From Klenkia sp. PcliD-1-E (GTDB lineage: Bacteria > Actinomycetota > Actinomycetes > Mycobacteriales > Geodermatophilaceae), in contig NZ_JAMXRZ010000001.1 of assembly GCF_024124375.1 (NCBI RefSeq), positions 86,236 to 150,235 on the forward strand: a stretch of DNA of 64,000 bases. Direction: 5' to 3'. Below the pieces are notes generated by a model. That model did not search any database. It was not told where the DNA came from and saw only the letters and a list, made by a program, of their open reading frames with translations. The position numbers and the translations under genes were made by a program. Shown piece after piece: positions 1 to 8,094 of this stretch. Each line of letters starts with the position of its first letter. Position 1 is the stretch's first letter.

Positions 1-705
1 GCAGGCCTCGACGACCCTGGCTGGGCCACCCCCACCCCGGCCGCGGGCTGGACCGTCGCGCACCAGGTCGCGCACCTGGCCTGGACCGACGAGGTGGCCC
101 TGCTCGCCGCCACCGACCCCGACCCGCAGCTGCCGGACCTGTCCGTGGACGCTGCCGCGGCCGAGGGGGCAGCGGTGCCCCCGGCCGAGCTGCTCGCCCG
201 CTGGCGGGCGTCCCGCCGCTCGCTGGCGGAGGCCCTGCGCGCCGTCCCGGCCGGGGCGAAGCTGCCCTGGTACGGCCCGCCCATGGGTGCGGCGTCGATG
301 GCCACCGCCCGGCTGATGGAGACCTGGGCGCACGGCGTCGACGTCACCGACGCCCTCGGCCTGCCGGTGTCGGCCACCGACCGGCTGCGCGCGGTCGCCC
401 ACCTCGGCGTCGTCACCCGCGGGTTCGCGTTCGGCCAGCACGGCCTGCCCGCCCCCGCCGACGACGTCCGGGTGGAGCTGACCGCGCCCTCGGGCGAGGG
501 CGAGGGCGAGGGGTGGACCTGGGGTGACGCGGCCGCGACCGACCGGGTCGCCGGCCCGGCGCTGGACTTCTGCCTGCGGGTCACCCAGCGCCGACCCCGC
601 ACGGCGCTCGCGCTCACCGCCACCGGGCCCGTCGCCGACCGCTGGCTGGACGTCGCGCAGGCCTTCGCCGGCCGCCCGGGCGCGGGGAGCGGGAGGACCG
701 CGTGA
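1..705 (+). CDS. TIGR03084-family protein (DinB/MDMPI-like), 5' end outside window
   Basis: The reading frame is open from base 1, so the true start lies upstream. The visible N-terminus ([16 protein letters not shown], then a later ETWAHGVDV segment) matches the mycothiol-dependent maleylpyruvate isomerase/DinB-like four-helix fold, with His and Asp/Glu residues spaced as metal ligands. Such proteins are annotated TIGR03084 and often neighbour acyl-CoA dehydrogenases. Here the stop codon overlaps the start of the acyl-CoA dehydrogenase gene (GTGA), so the two are probably translationally coupled. The substrate is unknown. A short GEGEGEG run near residue 160 is low-complexity. Family assignment is by recognition of sequence pattern, not by a search. 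Confidence 0.75.
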   Translation, partial: AGLDDPGWATPTPAAGWTVAHQVAHLAWTDEVALLAATDPDPQLPDLSVDAAAAEGAAVPPAELLARWRASRRSLAEALRAVPAGAKLPWYGPPMGAASMATARLMETWAHGVDVTDALGLPVSATDRLRAVAHLGVVTRGFAFGQHGLPAPADDVRVELTAPSGEGEGEGWTWGDAAATDRVAGPALDFCLRVTQRRPRTALALTATGPVADRWLDVAQAFAGRPGAGSGRTA

Positions 706-1859
706 CCCTGGACTTCGACGAGGGCGACGAGCTGCGCGACCTGCGCGCCGCGGTCGCCGACCTGGCCGGCCGGTACGGCCACCGCTGGTTCCTGGAGCAG
801 GCCCGCACCGGCGGCACCGTGCAGGCGCTGTGGGCCGAGGCCGGGAAGGCCGGGTTGCTGGGCGTCAACCTGCCCGAGGAGCACGGCGGCGGGGGCGGCG
901 GGATGGTCGAGCTCGCGGTGGTGCTCGAGGAGCTGGGCGCAGCCGGCTGCCCGCTGCTGATGATGGTGGTCAGCCCGGCCATCTGCGGCACGGTCATCGC
1001 CCGCTACGGCACCGCCGAGCAGCGCGACCGGTGGCTGCCCGGCATCGCCGACGGCTCGCTGACCATGGCCTTCGCCATCACCGAGCCCGACGCGGGCTCC
1101 AACAGCCACGAGATCACCACCACCGCCCGCCGCGACGGCGAGGAGTGGGTGCTGTCGGGCCAGAAGATCTGGATCAGCGGGGTGGACGTCGCCGGCGCCG
1201 TCCTCGTGGTGGCCAGGCTCGCCGACGCCGTCAAGGGGACCCTGCGGCCCGCGCTGTTCGTCGTCCCCACCGACGCCCCGGGCCTGTCGCGGACGCAGAT
1301 CCCGATGGAGCTGGTCAGCCCGGACAACCAGTTCCAGCTGTTCCTCGACGACGTCCGGCTGCCCGCCGACGCCCTCGTCGGCTCACCCGACGCCGGCATC
1401 GCGCAGCTGTTCGCCGGGCTGAACCCCGAGCGGGTCATGGGCGCGGCGTACTCGCTGGGCACCGCCCGGCTGGCGCTGGACCGGGCCGCGGCCTACGCCC
1501 GCGACCGCCGGGTGTGGGGCACCCCGATCGGCGCGCACCAGGGCGTCTCGCACCCGCTCGCCGCAGCCCGGGTCGAGGTCGAGCTGGCCCGGCTGATGAT
1601 GCTCAAGGCGGCCTGGCTCATCGACTCCGGCCAGGACGCCGGGACGGCGGCCAACAGCGCGAAGTACGCCGCCGCGGAGGCCGTGGTGCACGCCGTGGAC
1701 GCCGCGGTGCAGACCCACGGCGGGTCCGGGCTGTCGCAGGACAACGGCATCGGGGCGCTGGTCACGGCGTCCCGGTTCTCCCGGATCGCGCCGGTCAGCC
1801 GCGAGATGGTGCTGAACTTCGTCGCCCAGCACGACCTGCAGCTGCCGCGCTCCTACTGA
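702..1859 (+). CDS. acyl-CoA dehydrogenase family protein
   Basis: This 385-residue protein has the usual acyl-CoA dehydrogenase length and layout: an N-terminal helical domain, a middle beta domain with the FAD/substrate motif [13 protein letters not shown] near residue 122, and a C-terminal helical domain containing [17 protein letters not shown]. It would oxidise an acyl-CoA thioester at the alpha-beta bond and pass electrons to ETF. The GTG start overlaps the upstream stop by 4 nt, indicating an operon with the TIGR03084 gene. The partner suggests degradation of an unusual acyl-CoA rather than core beta-oxidation, but the substrate cannot be read from the sequence. Confidence 0.9.
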   Translation: MTLDFDEGDELRDLRAAVADLAGRYGHRWFLEQARTGGTVQALWAEAGKAGLLGVNLPEEHGGGGGGMVELAVVLEELGAAGCPLLMMVVSPAICGTVIARYGTAEQRDRWLPGIADGSLTMAFAITEPDAGSNSHEITTTARRDGEEWVLSGQKIWISGVDVAGAVLVVARLADAVKGTLRPALFVVPTDAPGLSRTQIPMELVSPDNQFQLFLDDVRLPADALVGSPDAGIAQLFAGLNPERVMGAAYSLGTARLALDRAAAYARDRRVWGTPIGAHQGVSHPLAAARVEVELARLMMLKAAWLIDSGQDAGTAANSAKYAAAEAVVHAVDAAVQTHGGSGLSQDNGIGALVTASRFSRIAPVSREMVLNFVAQHDLQLPRSY

Positions 1860-1865
1860 GGCCCC

Positions 1866-2033
1866 TCAGGCCCCGGTGACCCGGTTCTGCGGGTCGAGCC
1901 CGGTCTCGGCGTCGGCCTCGTCGGCGCCCTCGGCGGGGTCGTCGGGGTGCGGGGTGCGGCCGCCGTCGTCGGTGGTGGCGGGGTCGGCGCCCTCGGCGGG
2001 GTCCTCGGGGTGGATCGGTGTGGTCTCGGTCAT
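1866..2033 (-). CDS. small acidic repeat-containing hypothetical protein
   Basis: A 55-residue, Asp/Glu/Pro-rich, probably disordered peptide whose two halves repeat the unit HP(E/D)DPAEGAD. The ATG at 2033 follows an AGGGG stretch at very short spacing. It converges on the acyl-CoA dehydrogenase gene and diverges from the DUF2332 gene. No function is recognised. The internal repeat also gives the DNA strong periodicity, so an open frame by chance is possible. Confidence 0.45.
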   Translation of the reverse strand: MTETTPIHPEDPAEGADPATTDDGGRTPHPDDPAEGADEADAETGLDPQNRVTGA

Positions 2034-2101
2034 GCCCCTCGGCCTGCCCGATCGGTGCACGCCCCAACCGTCGTCGGCCCGGCCGGGGCTAGCGTGCGGG
2101 C

Positions 2102-3049
2102 GTGGACCGGGACGACCTCGCCGCCCGCTACCGGCGGTTCGCCGACGTGGAGGCGGCCGTCGCCTCCCCGCAGTACGCCGCGCTGGCCCGTGCGGTCGCC
2201 GAGGACCCGCTGGTGCTCGACCTCCTGCTCGACCTGCCGCGGATCAAGCGCCAGCCCAACCTGCTGCTCGCCGTGCTGCGGCTGCTGGGCGGGGTCCCGG
2301 CCGACGGCGCGCAGCTGCACGACCGGGTCGCCGCCGACGGCGACCGCATCCGCGCGGAGATCCTGACCCGCGCCACCCAGACCAACGAGCCGGCCCGCGC
2401 CGCGTCCCTGCTGCCCGCCCTGGCCAGGGTGGAGGGCCCGCTGGCGCTGGTGGAGGTCGGCTGCTCGGCCGGCCTGCTGCTCCAGCTGGACCGCTACGGC
2501 TACCGGTACGCGACGGCGGCGGGTGAGCACCGGGTCGGCCGCCAGGACGGGCTGCTGGTCGACTGCACGGTGGACGGCGAGCTGGCCCTGCCGGCGGACG
2601 TCCCGCAGGTGGTGCACCGGGTGGGCATCGACCGGAACCCGCTGGACCCCGCCGACCCCGACACGGTCGCCTGGCTGCGGGCGCTGGTCTGGCCGGGGCC
2701 GCAGCACGACGCCCGGCTGGCCCGACTGGACCCGGCCCTGGCGCTGGCCGCGGCGCACCCGCACGAGCGGGTCACCGGCGACCTGGTCGAGGAACTGCCC
2801 GGGGTCCTGGCGGGGCTGCCGGACGGCGCGACCCCGGTGGTGCTGGCCTCGATGACGCTGGTCTACCTCGACGACGACGCCCGCGCCGGGTTCGCCGAGG
2901 CCACTGCGGGGGTGCACGTGCTGGCCGCCGAGGCACCCGGGGTGGTGGTCGACGTCCGGCCGGACCCCCACGACCGGGTCGTCGTCTCCCTCGACGGCGA
3001 GCCGCTGCACCTGGCGGCCCCCCACGGCGGGGCGATCACCCCGCTCTGA
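2102..3049 (+). CDS. DUF2332 family protein
   Basis: A 315-residue protein with the DUF2332 signature: NLLLAVLRLLGG near residue 55, TQTNEPARAASLLPAL near 97 and VEVGCSAGLLL near 118. The last segment resembles the glycine-rich motif I of class I SAM-dependent methyltransferases, so the family may be a methyltransferase relative, but no activity is established to my knowledge. The GTG start was chosen because the family begins at this helix (RYRRFADVEA); no strong ribosome binding site is seen. It is monocistronic and ends just before an inverted repeat shared with the convergent ribokinase gene. Confidence 0.8.
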   Translation: MDRDDLAARYRRFADVEAAVASPQYAALARAVAEDPLVLDLLLDLPRIKRQPNLLLAVLRLLGGVPADGAQLHDRVAADGDRIRAEILTRATQTNEPARAASLLPALARVEGPLALVEVGCSAGLLLQLDRYGYRYATAAGEHRVGRQDGLLVDCTVDGELALPADVPQVVHRVGIDRNPLDPADPDTVAWLRALVWPGPQHDARLARLDPALALAAAHPHERVTGDLVEELPGVLAGLPDGATPVVLASMTLVYLDDDARAGFAEATAGVHVLAAEAPGVVVDVRPDPHDRVVVSLDGEPLHLAAPHGGAITPL

Positions 3050-3070
3050 GCGCGTCCTCCTGCACCGGGG

Positions 3071-3108
3071 TCCGTCCTCCTGCACCAGATCCGGCGAGGG
3101 AGGACGGA
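3071..3108. terminator. bidirectional stem-loop between convergent genes
   Basis: TCCGTCCTCC at 3071-3080 pairs perfectly with GGAGGACGGA at 3099-3108 (10 bp, 18-nt loop). It sits between the stop codons of the DUF2332 gene and the convergent ribokinase gene. A second copy of GTCCTCCTGCACC lies just upstream at about 3054. There is no clear U-tract, which is common in GC-rich actinobacteria. Confidence 0.55.
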
Positions 3109-3114
3109 GTTCGA

Positions 3115-4053
3115 TCAACTCCCCTGATCGACGCGGGAGGCGGGGGGCAGGTCGGGCAGGGCGGCGCGCACGGCGGCGTCGTCGGGCAGGCCGCCGCGGG
3201 CACCCGGACCGGTGGTGGACAGCGCGGCGGCCACCGCGGCGTACCGCACCGCCTCGGCCAGCGACGCGCCCCGGTCCAGCGCGGTGCACAGCGCACCGTT
3301 GAAGCAGTCGCCCGCCCCGGTGGTGTCCACCGGCGTCACCGGCAGCGGCGGTTGGTGCAGGGCCGCACCCCCGGCGGGGACGACCAGCACCCCGTTGCCG
3401 CCCAGGGTGACCACCACCGACCGCGCGGCCAGCCCCCGGGCGAGCCCGGCGACCCCGGCCAGGTCGTCGGCGGCGGCACCGGCCAGGTCGGCGAGCTCGT
3501 GCTCGTTGGGCACCAGGACGTCGACCTCGGCCAGCAGGTCGGCCGGCAGCGGCTGGGCGGGGGCGGGGTTGAGGACGACGGTGCCGGTGCACGCGCGGGC
3601 GGCGGCCAGCACCGTGGGCAGCGGCGTCTCCAGCTGCAGCAGCAGCACGCCGGCGTCGGCCACGGCGGGCACCTCGACGTCCGCGGCGGACACCGCGCCG
3701 TTGGCGCCGGGCACCACCACGATCAGGTTCTCCCCGCCCTCGGCCTCCACCGGGATCGTGGCGCTCCCGGTCGGGACGCCGGGGGTGGTGTGCACCAGCG
3801 CGGTGTCCACGCCGGCGTCGCGCAGGGCGGCCAGCTGGCGGGCGCCGGCGTCGTCGTCCCCGACCCTGCCGACCATCGCGACGGCACGGCCGGTGCCGTC
3901 ACCCAGCCGGCCCGCGGCGGCGGCCTGGTTGGCGCCCTTGCCGCCGGGCAGCAGCTCCACCGCCGACCCGATCACCGTCTCGCCGCGGCCGGGCAGGCGC
4001 CCGACGGTCACCACGAGGTCCTCGTTCAGGCTGCCCACGACCACGACGCTCAC
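3115..4053 (-). CDS. rbsK: ribokinase (PfkB family sugar kinase)
   Basis: A 312-residue protein that phosphorylates ribose (or a similar sugar) to the 5-phosphate using ATP, in the cytoplasm. PfkB-family marks are clear: the N-terminal GGKGANQA motif near residue 37 and the C-terminal DTTGAGDCFNGAL motif near residue 247, which holds the catalytic Asp and the anion hole. The GTG start at 4053 gives the canonical first strand VVVVGSLNEDL; the frame is open further upstream, but that stretch is antisense to the DUF3140 gene. It is a lone gene without a linked ABC transporter or LacI regulator, so the exact sugar is uncertain. Confidence 0.88.
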   Translation of the reverse strand: MSVVVVGSLNEDLVVTVGRLPGRGETVIGSAVELLPGGKGANQAAAAGRLGDGTGRAVAMVGRVGDDDAGARQLAALRDAGVDTALVHTTPGVPTGSATIPVEAEGGENLIVVVPGANGAVSAADVEVPAVADAGVLLLQLETPLPTVLAAARACTGTVVLNPAPAQPLPADLLAEVDVLVPNEHELADLAGAAADDLAGVAGLARGLAARSVVVTLGGNGVLVVPAGGAALHQPPLPVTPVDTTGAGDCFNGALCTALDRGASLAEAVRYAAVAAALSTTGPGARGGLPDDAAVRAALPDLPPASRVDQGS

Positions 4054-4111
4054 CCGCGGGAGCCTAGGGCGCCGCCGTTTCGGGCCCCCGGCCCGGCGGT
4101 AGGACGCCGAC

Positions 4112-4453
4112 GTGGCCGACGACGACAAGCAGACCCGGGACGAGTTCCACGACGCGGTGAACATGACCGCCAAGGAGCTGGAGGAGTTCCTCGAGACCGA
4201 CGAGTCGAAGGAGGTCGGGCAGAAGTCCGGCGGGTCGGGGGAGTCCACCGGCCACGCCTCGGGACGGCGGATCGTGGACCTGCTCGGGACGAAGGTCGCC
4301 GACCTGACCGACGACGACCACCAGCACATGCAGAAGGTGACCAGCTACGTGAAGCGGCACCTGGCGCAGGGCCCGCCGAAGGAGGACGTCGAGCACTCCC
4401 ACTGGCGCTACTCGCTGATGAACTGGGGCCACGACCCGCTCAAGGACGGCTAG
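4112..4453 (+). CDS. DUF3140 family protein
   Basis: A 113-residue, highly charged protein with a GTG start. The layout (DEFHDAVNMTAKELEEFLETDES, then SGRRIVDLL, then SYVKRHLAQ and HSHWRYSLMNWGHDPL) matches DUF3140, a small actinobacterial/proteobacterial family sometimes described as DNA-binding-like. No catalytic motif is visible. It diverges from the ribokinase gene and is followed after 10 nt by the methyltransferase gene, so the three downstream genes could form one unit. Confidence 0.8.
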   Translation: MADDDKQTRDEFHDAVNMTAKELEEFLETDESKEVGQKSGGSGESTGHASGRRIVDLLGTKVADLTDDDHQHMQKVTSYVKRHLAQGPPKEDVEHSHWRYSLMNWGHDPLKDG

Positions 4454-4463
4454 CGTCCCCGGC

Positions 4464-5159
4464 GTGCAGCGCAACGACCCCGCCCAGTACGACGAGCTCG
4501 CCGACCAGTGGTGGCAGCCCTCGGGCGGGTTCGCGATGCTGCACTGGCTGGCCGCCTCGCGCGCCGAGCACATCCCGCCCGCCGCGTCGCCGGACGCGGT
4601 GCTGGTGGACCTGGCCTGCGGCGGTGGGCTCATGGCCCCCCACGTGCAGCGGCTGGGGTACCGGCACGTCGGCGTCGACCTGGGTGCGGCCGGCCTGCGG
4701 CTGGCCCGCGACCACGGGGTCGCCGCCGTCCGGGGGTCGGTGCTCGCGGTCCCGCTGGCCGACGGGTGCGCCGACGTCGTGGTGTGCGGCGAGGTGCTCG
4801 AGCACGTCGCCGACGACGTCGCGGTGCTGGGCGAGTGCGCCCGGCTGCTCAAGCCTGGCGGGGCGCTGGTGGTCGACGCGATCGCGGACTCCCGGCTGGC
4901 CGGCCCGGTCGCGGTGACGCTGGCCGAGAAGATCCCGGGCGGTCCGCCGCCGGGCATCCACGACCCCGCTCTCTTCGTCGACCGTCGTCGGCTGCTCGCC
5001 GCCGCCGACCGGCTGAGTCTGGACCTGCGGCTGGTCGGGCTGCGGCCCTCGGTCCGCGACGTGGTGGCCTGGAAGCGGGGACGGCGGGACGGCGTGCGCA
5101 TGCGGCCGATGCGGTGGAGCGGCATCCTGTTCGCCGGCTACGGCCGGAAACGGCCGTAG
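4464..5159 (+). CDS. class I SAM-dependent methyltransferase, UbiG-like
   Basis: A 231-residue protein with the class I methyltransferase fold: motif I VDLACGGGLMAPH near residue 47, the acidic HVGVDLGAAGL strand near 68, and CGEVLEHV near 110, which is typical of UbiG/MenG-type O-methyltransferases. It lies 43 nt upstream of a type III polyketide synthase gene, so it probably methylates a hydroxyl of the polyketide-derived aromatic product (alkylresorcinol or alkylpyrone type). That substrate is inferred from the neighbour. The DUF3140 gene upstream is only 10 nt away. Confidence 0.85.
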   Translation: MQRNDPAQYDELADQWWQPSGGFAMLHWLAASRAEHIPPAASPDAVLVDLACGGGLMAPHVQRLGYRHVGVDLGAAGLRLARDHGVAAVRGSVLAVPLADGCADVVVCGEVLEHVADDVAVLGECARLLKPGGALVVDAIADSRLAGPVAVTLAEKIPGGPPPGIHDPALFVDRRRLLAAADRLSLDLRLVGLRPSVRDVVAWKRGRRDGVRMRPMRWSGILFAGYGRKRP

Positions 5160-5202
5160 CCCGTACCGTCGGAGAAGTGACGCTTCCCCAGGGCCGCACC
5201 CG

Positions 5203-6231
5203 ATGACCGCCGCCGTCGTCACCGGTTCCGGTCGGGCGCTGCCGGCGACCTACACGCAGGAGGACGTCTGGGAGGGCTTTTTCGCCCAGCACTACGCCGG
5301 GCTGCGCTCGGCGAAGCGGGTGTTCTCCGCATCGGGGGTCACTACCCGGCACGCGGTCGTGAACCCGGTGCACGAGGACATCTCGCAGTGGGGCACCGGC
5401 GCCCGGATGGCCCGCTACGTCGACGAGGCCATGCCGCTGGGCAAGCAGGCGGTCGCCGCGGCCCTGGACTCCGCGGGCCTGGCACCGGGGGACGTCGGCC
5501 TGTTCTCCGTCGTCACCTGCACCGGGTACGCCACCCCGGGCCTGGACATCCGGCTGGCCAGCGACCTGGGCATGCCCGCCGGCGTGCAGCGGCTGCTGGT
5601 CGGCCACATGGGCTGCTACGCCGCGCTGCCCGGCCTCGGCGCCGTCGGTGACTACGTGGTCGCCCGGTCCCGGCCGGCGGTGATGCTGTGCGTGGAGCTG
5701 ACCAGCCTGCACGTGCAGCCCGCCCGGCACGACCTCTCGCAGGTCGTGGCGCACGCGCTGTTCAGCGACGCGGCCTCCGCCGTGGTCCTGGAGCCCGGTG
5801 CCCGCCGCGGCCTGCGGGTCGCGGCCACCGTGGCCCGCACCGACTCCTCCACCGCCGACCACATGACCTGGGACGTCACGGACCTGGGCTTCAAGATGGG
5901 CCTGTCGCCGCGGGTGCCCGACGTGCTGTCCCGGCACGTCGGCGACGTCGTGCAGGAGCTGCTGGACACCGCGGGCCTGCAGGTCGGCGATGTGGCCGGC
6001 TGGGCGGTGCACCCCGGTGGCCCGCGGATCCTGGACGTCGTCCGCGACCAGCTCGGGCTGGCCGAGGAGCAGCTGGCGCCCTCGCGGCGGGTGCTGGCCC
6101 AGCACGGCAACTGCTCGTCGGCGACGGTCCTGCTGGTGCTCGACGAGCTCGGCGACGTCGACGGACCGGTCGTGGCGATGGCTTTCGGGCCGGGCCTGAC
6201 GCTCTACGCCACCCTGCTGCTGCCGGCCTGA
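5203..6231 (+). CDS. type III polyketide synthase (chalcone synthase-like)
   Basis: A 342-residue homodimer-type ketosynthase. The catalytic triad is visible: Cys in GHMGCYAALPG near residue 132, His in WAVHPGGPRIL near 268, and Asn in HGNCSSATVLLVL near 301. The C-terminal GFGPG-type loop appears as AFGPGLTLYATLL. It would condense an acyl-CoA starter with malonyl-CoA units into alkylpyrones, resorcinols or related phenolic lipids. With the upstream methyltransferase it forms a minimal two-gene phenolic-lipid cassette; the hydroxylase found in some such clusters is not present here. Starter length cannot be predicted from sequence. Confidence 0.92.
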   Translation: MTAAVVTGSGRALPATYTQEDVWEGFFAQHYAGLRSAKRVFSASGVTTRHAVVNPVHEDISQWGTGARMARYVDEAMPLGKQAVAAALDSAGLAPGDVGLFSVVTCTGYATPGLDIRLASDLGMPAGVQRLLVGHMGCYAALPGLGAVGDYVVARSRPAVMLCVELTSLHVQPARHDLSQVVAHALFSDAASAVVLEPGARRGLRVAATVARTDSSTADHMTWDVTDLGFKMGLSPRVPDVLSRHVGDVVQELLDTAGLQVGDVAGWAVHPGGPRILDVVRDQLGLAEEQLAPSRRVLAQHGNCSSATVLLVLDELGDVDGPVVAMAFGPGLTLYATLLLPA

Positions 6232-6240
6232 GCACCGGGG

Positions 6241-6263
6241 ACCGGGCGGGGGCAGGGCCCGGT
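6241..6263 (+). terminator. stem-loop after polyketide synthase gene
   Basis: ACCGGGC (6241-6247) pairs with GCCCGGT (6257-6263), 7 bp with a 9-nt loop, 9 nt after the polyketide synthase stop. No U-tract follows. The remaining bases up to 6406 show nothing recognisable. Confidence 0.45.
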
Positions 6264-6406
6264 AGCTGAACGGTGGTGTTCCGGTCAGCTGTGCCGATCC
6301 TGGCGGGTTCCCGTGCGGCGGGCCAGCCGCCGTGCGGCCGGTGGGACCGGTGGTGCACGACCTGGTCCCGAGCCGCGGCGGGTCGGCACGCAGCGCGACG
6401 GGCGAC

Positions 6407-6934
6407 TCACCAGAGGCTGCCGCGCCGCCAGTCGCAGACCAGCACCCCGGTGGCGTCGACCGGCTCGACCGGCAGCACGTAGACCCACGAGTCGTCGCCG
6501 TCCACCACGCCGTCGGGGGTGAGGCAGCGCAACGGACCGGTCCAGCGGGTCCAGCCGCGCGCGTCGTAGAGGGCGGCGCCGTCCTCGCTGGCGGCCAGTG
6601 CGCCCAGCTCGAAGCCGCCCCGGACCAGCCGTTCGACCTCGGCCATCACCGCGCCCGCGATGCCCTGCCTCCGGGCGTGCGCGGCGACCGCGACCGCCTC
6701 GACGTACCCGGTGCGCAGCGTGCGGTCCCCGGCGAGCAGCTGGCGGCCGACGACGGCGGCGTGCCCGACCAGCTCGCCGTCGCGACGGGCCAGCACGTGC
6801 ACCCCACCCAGGGCGTGGCCCCAGTCCTCGTCGGAGAAGTGCTCGTCGCCGGCGAAGGCGTCGTCCAGCAGTGCCCGCAGCTCCCGCCGTCCCGCCGGGG
6901 TCAGGTCGGCGGTCGGCAGGGTGCGCAGCTCCAC
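6407..6934 (-). CDS. aac(2')-I: aminoglycoside 2'-N-acetyltransferase-like GNAT protein
   Basis: A 175-residue GNAT acetyltransferase. It matches the mycobacterial AAC(2')-I family along its whole length: FAGDEHFSDEDWGHALGGVH near residue 24, RTGYVEAVAVAAHARRQGIAG (acetyl-CoA binding motif A) near 75, the RGGFELGALAASEDGAALYDARGW block and the C-terminal VCDWRRGSLW. Family members acetylate the 2'-amino group of aminoglycosides with acetyl-CoA; in mycobacteria they are chromosomal and a physiological role in envelope metabolism has been suggested. The GTG start lies 5 nt after the stop of the FMN-reductase gene, so the two are coupled. Real aminoglycoside activity is likely but unproven. Confidence 0.85.
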   Translation of the reverse strand: MELRTLPTADLTPAGRRELRALLDDAFAGDEHFSDEDWGHALGGVHVLARRDGELVGHAAVVGRQLLAGDRTLRTGYVEAVAVAAHARRQGIAGAVMAEVERLVRGGFELGALAASEDGAALYDARGWTRWTGPLRCLTPDGVVDGDDSWVYVLPVEPVDATGVLVCDWRRGSLW

Positions 6935-6939
6935 ACCGG

Positions 6940-7545
6940 TCAGTCTCGCGGGCCCCGCAGCTTGGCGGTCAACCGGGCGATCTCGTCGAGCATCGCGGTG
7001 GCCCCGGCCTCCAGCTCCGCGTTGCCGGTGAACACGCCGTCGTCGTCGATGAACTGCTGGAAGAACGGGATCGTGGCCGCCTCGACGACGGGGACCATGC
7101 GCAGCGCGCCCAGCACCGGCTTGAGCGCGGCCGCGGACCGGGTGCCCGCCGAGACGCCGCCGTAGGAGACCAGGCCGGCGGCCTTGTCGGCCCACTCGTG
7201 GAAGAGGAAGTCGATGGCGTTCTTCAGCCCACCGGGCATCGAGTGGTTGTACTCGGGGAACACGAAGACGAACGCGTCGGCGCGGGACACGGTCGCCGAC
7301 CACGCCCTGGTGTGGTCCTTCGTGTACTGGCCCAGCCGCGGGTGGTTCGGCTCGTCGAGGACCGGGAGTCCCGCGTCGGCCAGGTCGACCAGCTCGACGT
7401 CGAAGCCGCCGTGCGCCTCCGCCTGCGCAGCCACCCAGCGGGCGACGGCGATGCCCTTGCGGCCGGGGCGGGTGCTGCCGGCGATGACCTGCAGGACGGG
7501 ACGGGGCACGACGGGGCTCCTCGGGCTCGGTGGTTGAGCCTTCAA
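6940..7545 (-). CDS. NADPH-dependent FMN reductase family protein
   Basis: A 201-residue flavodoxin-like oxidoreductase. IAGSTRPGRKG near residue 22 is the phosphate-binding loop for FMN, and FPEYNHSMPGGLKNAIDFL near 96 is the hallmark of the azoreductase/chromate reductase-like NADPH:FMN reductases. It probably reduces quinones or other small electrophiles with NAD(P)H. It is the first gene of a two-gene unit with the AAC(2')-like gene. The first ten residues are not conserved in the family, so the start could be a few codons further in. Confidence 0.85.
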   Translation of the reverse strand: MKAQPPSPRSPVVPRPVLQVIAGSTRPGRKGIAVARWVAAQAEAHGGFDVELVDLADAGLPVLDEPNHPRLGQYTKDHTRAWSATVSRADAFVFVFPEYNHSMPGGLKNAIDFLFHEWADKAAGLVSYGGVSAGTRSAAALKPVLGALRMVPVVEAATIPFFQQFIDDDGVFTGNAELEAGATAMLDEIARLTAKLRGPRD

Positions 7546-7558
7546 ACTACTCCGCAGG

Positions 7559-7870
7559 TCACCGTGCCACGGTGAGCAGGGCCCCGTGGTCGCACCGGGC
7601 CCGGTCCAGGACGGGGTGCCGGGCCAGCGCCGGCAGCCCGCGCTGCCGCAGCGCCTCGTTCACCGCGACCACCAGGGCCAGCTCGTCGGACCCCCGCCAG
7701 TCGCGGTCGCCGTCCAGCCTGCGGCGGACCTCGGCCAGGGGCTCGCCACCGCCGACCTCCAGGTACAGCAGCCAGACCTGCCGCACCGTCCAGCCGCTGG
7801 CCCGCCAGGCGTCCAGGAGGTCGTCGTCCGTGCTGGGCAGGTCCGCCGTCCCCCCGGTCCGCGTGCTCAC
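7559..7870 (-). CDS. hypothetical protein, 103 residues
   Basis: An unrecognised small protein with a GTG start at 7870. It has a helical N-terminal segment (DDDLLDAWRASGWTVRQVWLLYLEVGG) followed by a charged central part and no signal peptide or membrane helix. The stop lies 13 nt before the start of the FMN reductase gene, so it may be the first gene of that unit. High third-position GC supports coding. Confidence 0.55.
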   Translation of the reverse strand: MSTRTGGTADLPSTDDDLLDAWRASGWTVRQVWLLYLEVGGGEPLAEVRRRLDGDRDWRGSDELALVVAVNEALRQRGLPALARHPVLDRARCDHGALLTVAR

Positions 7871-7993
7871 CGACGTCCCCCTCCTGTGGCGGGTGAGGAC
7901 CCGCCGTCCCCGGTCCGGTGAACCTACGCAGGGCGGGGGTGCGGACGCAGCCGTCCGGGACGGCCCGCGGCATCGCGTCTCCCGGGCGGGCGG

Positions 7994-8010
7994 CATCGCG
8001 CCGGGCGATG
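7994..8010. promoter_or_regulatory. dyad and direct repeat upstream of LysR gene
   Basis: CATCGC-N5-GCGATG forms a dyad in the divergent region between the 7870 gene and the LysR-type gene. The same block GCGGCATCGCG also occurs at 7967-7977 and 7990-8000 with a 23-bp period. LysR proteins bind dyads in such divergent regions, so this is a candidate autoregulatory site. Confidence 0.35.
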
Positions 8011-8094
8011 AATGCATGGCGCGCAACCGTTCCGATTCGGCCCCGGGTCGGATGTGCGATGCTCGTCACGCCGGTGCGGATCTCCGGAGGTGGC

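Noticed and set aside
2030..3592. Minus-strand open frame of 520 codons across the DUF2332 and ribokinase region
   Set aside because: It overlaps two conserved genes and encodes an Arg/Gly-rich sequence without family features.
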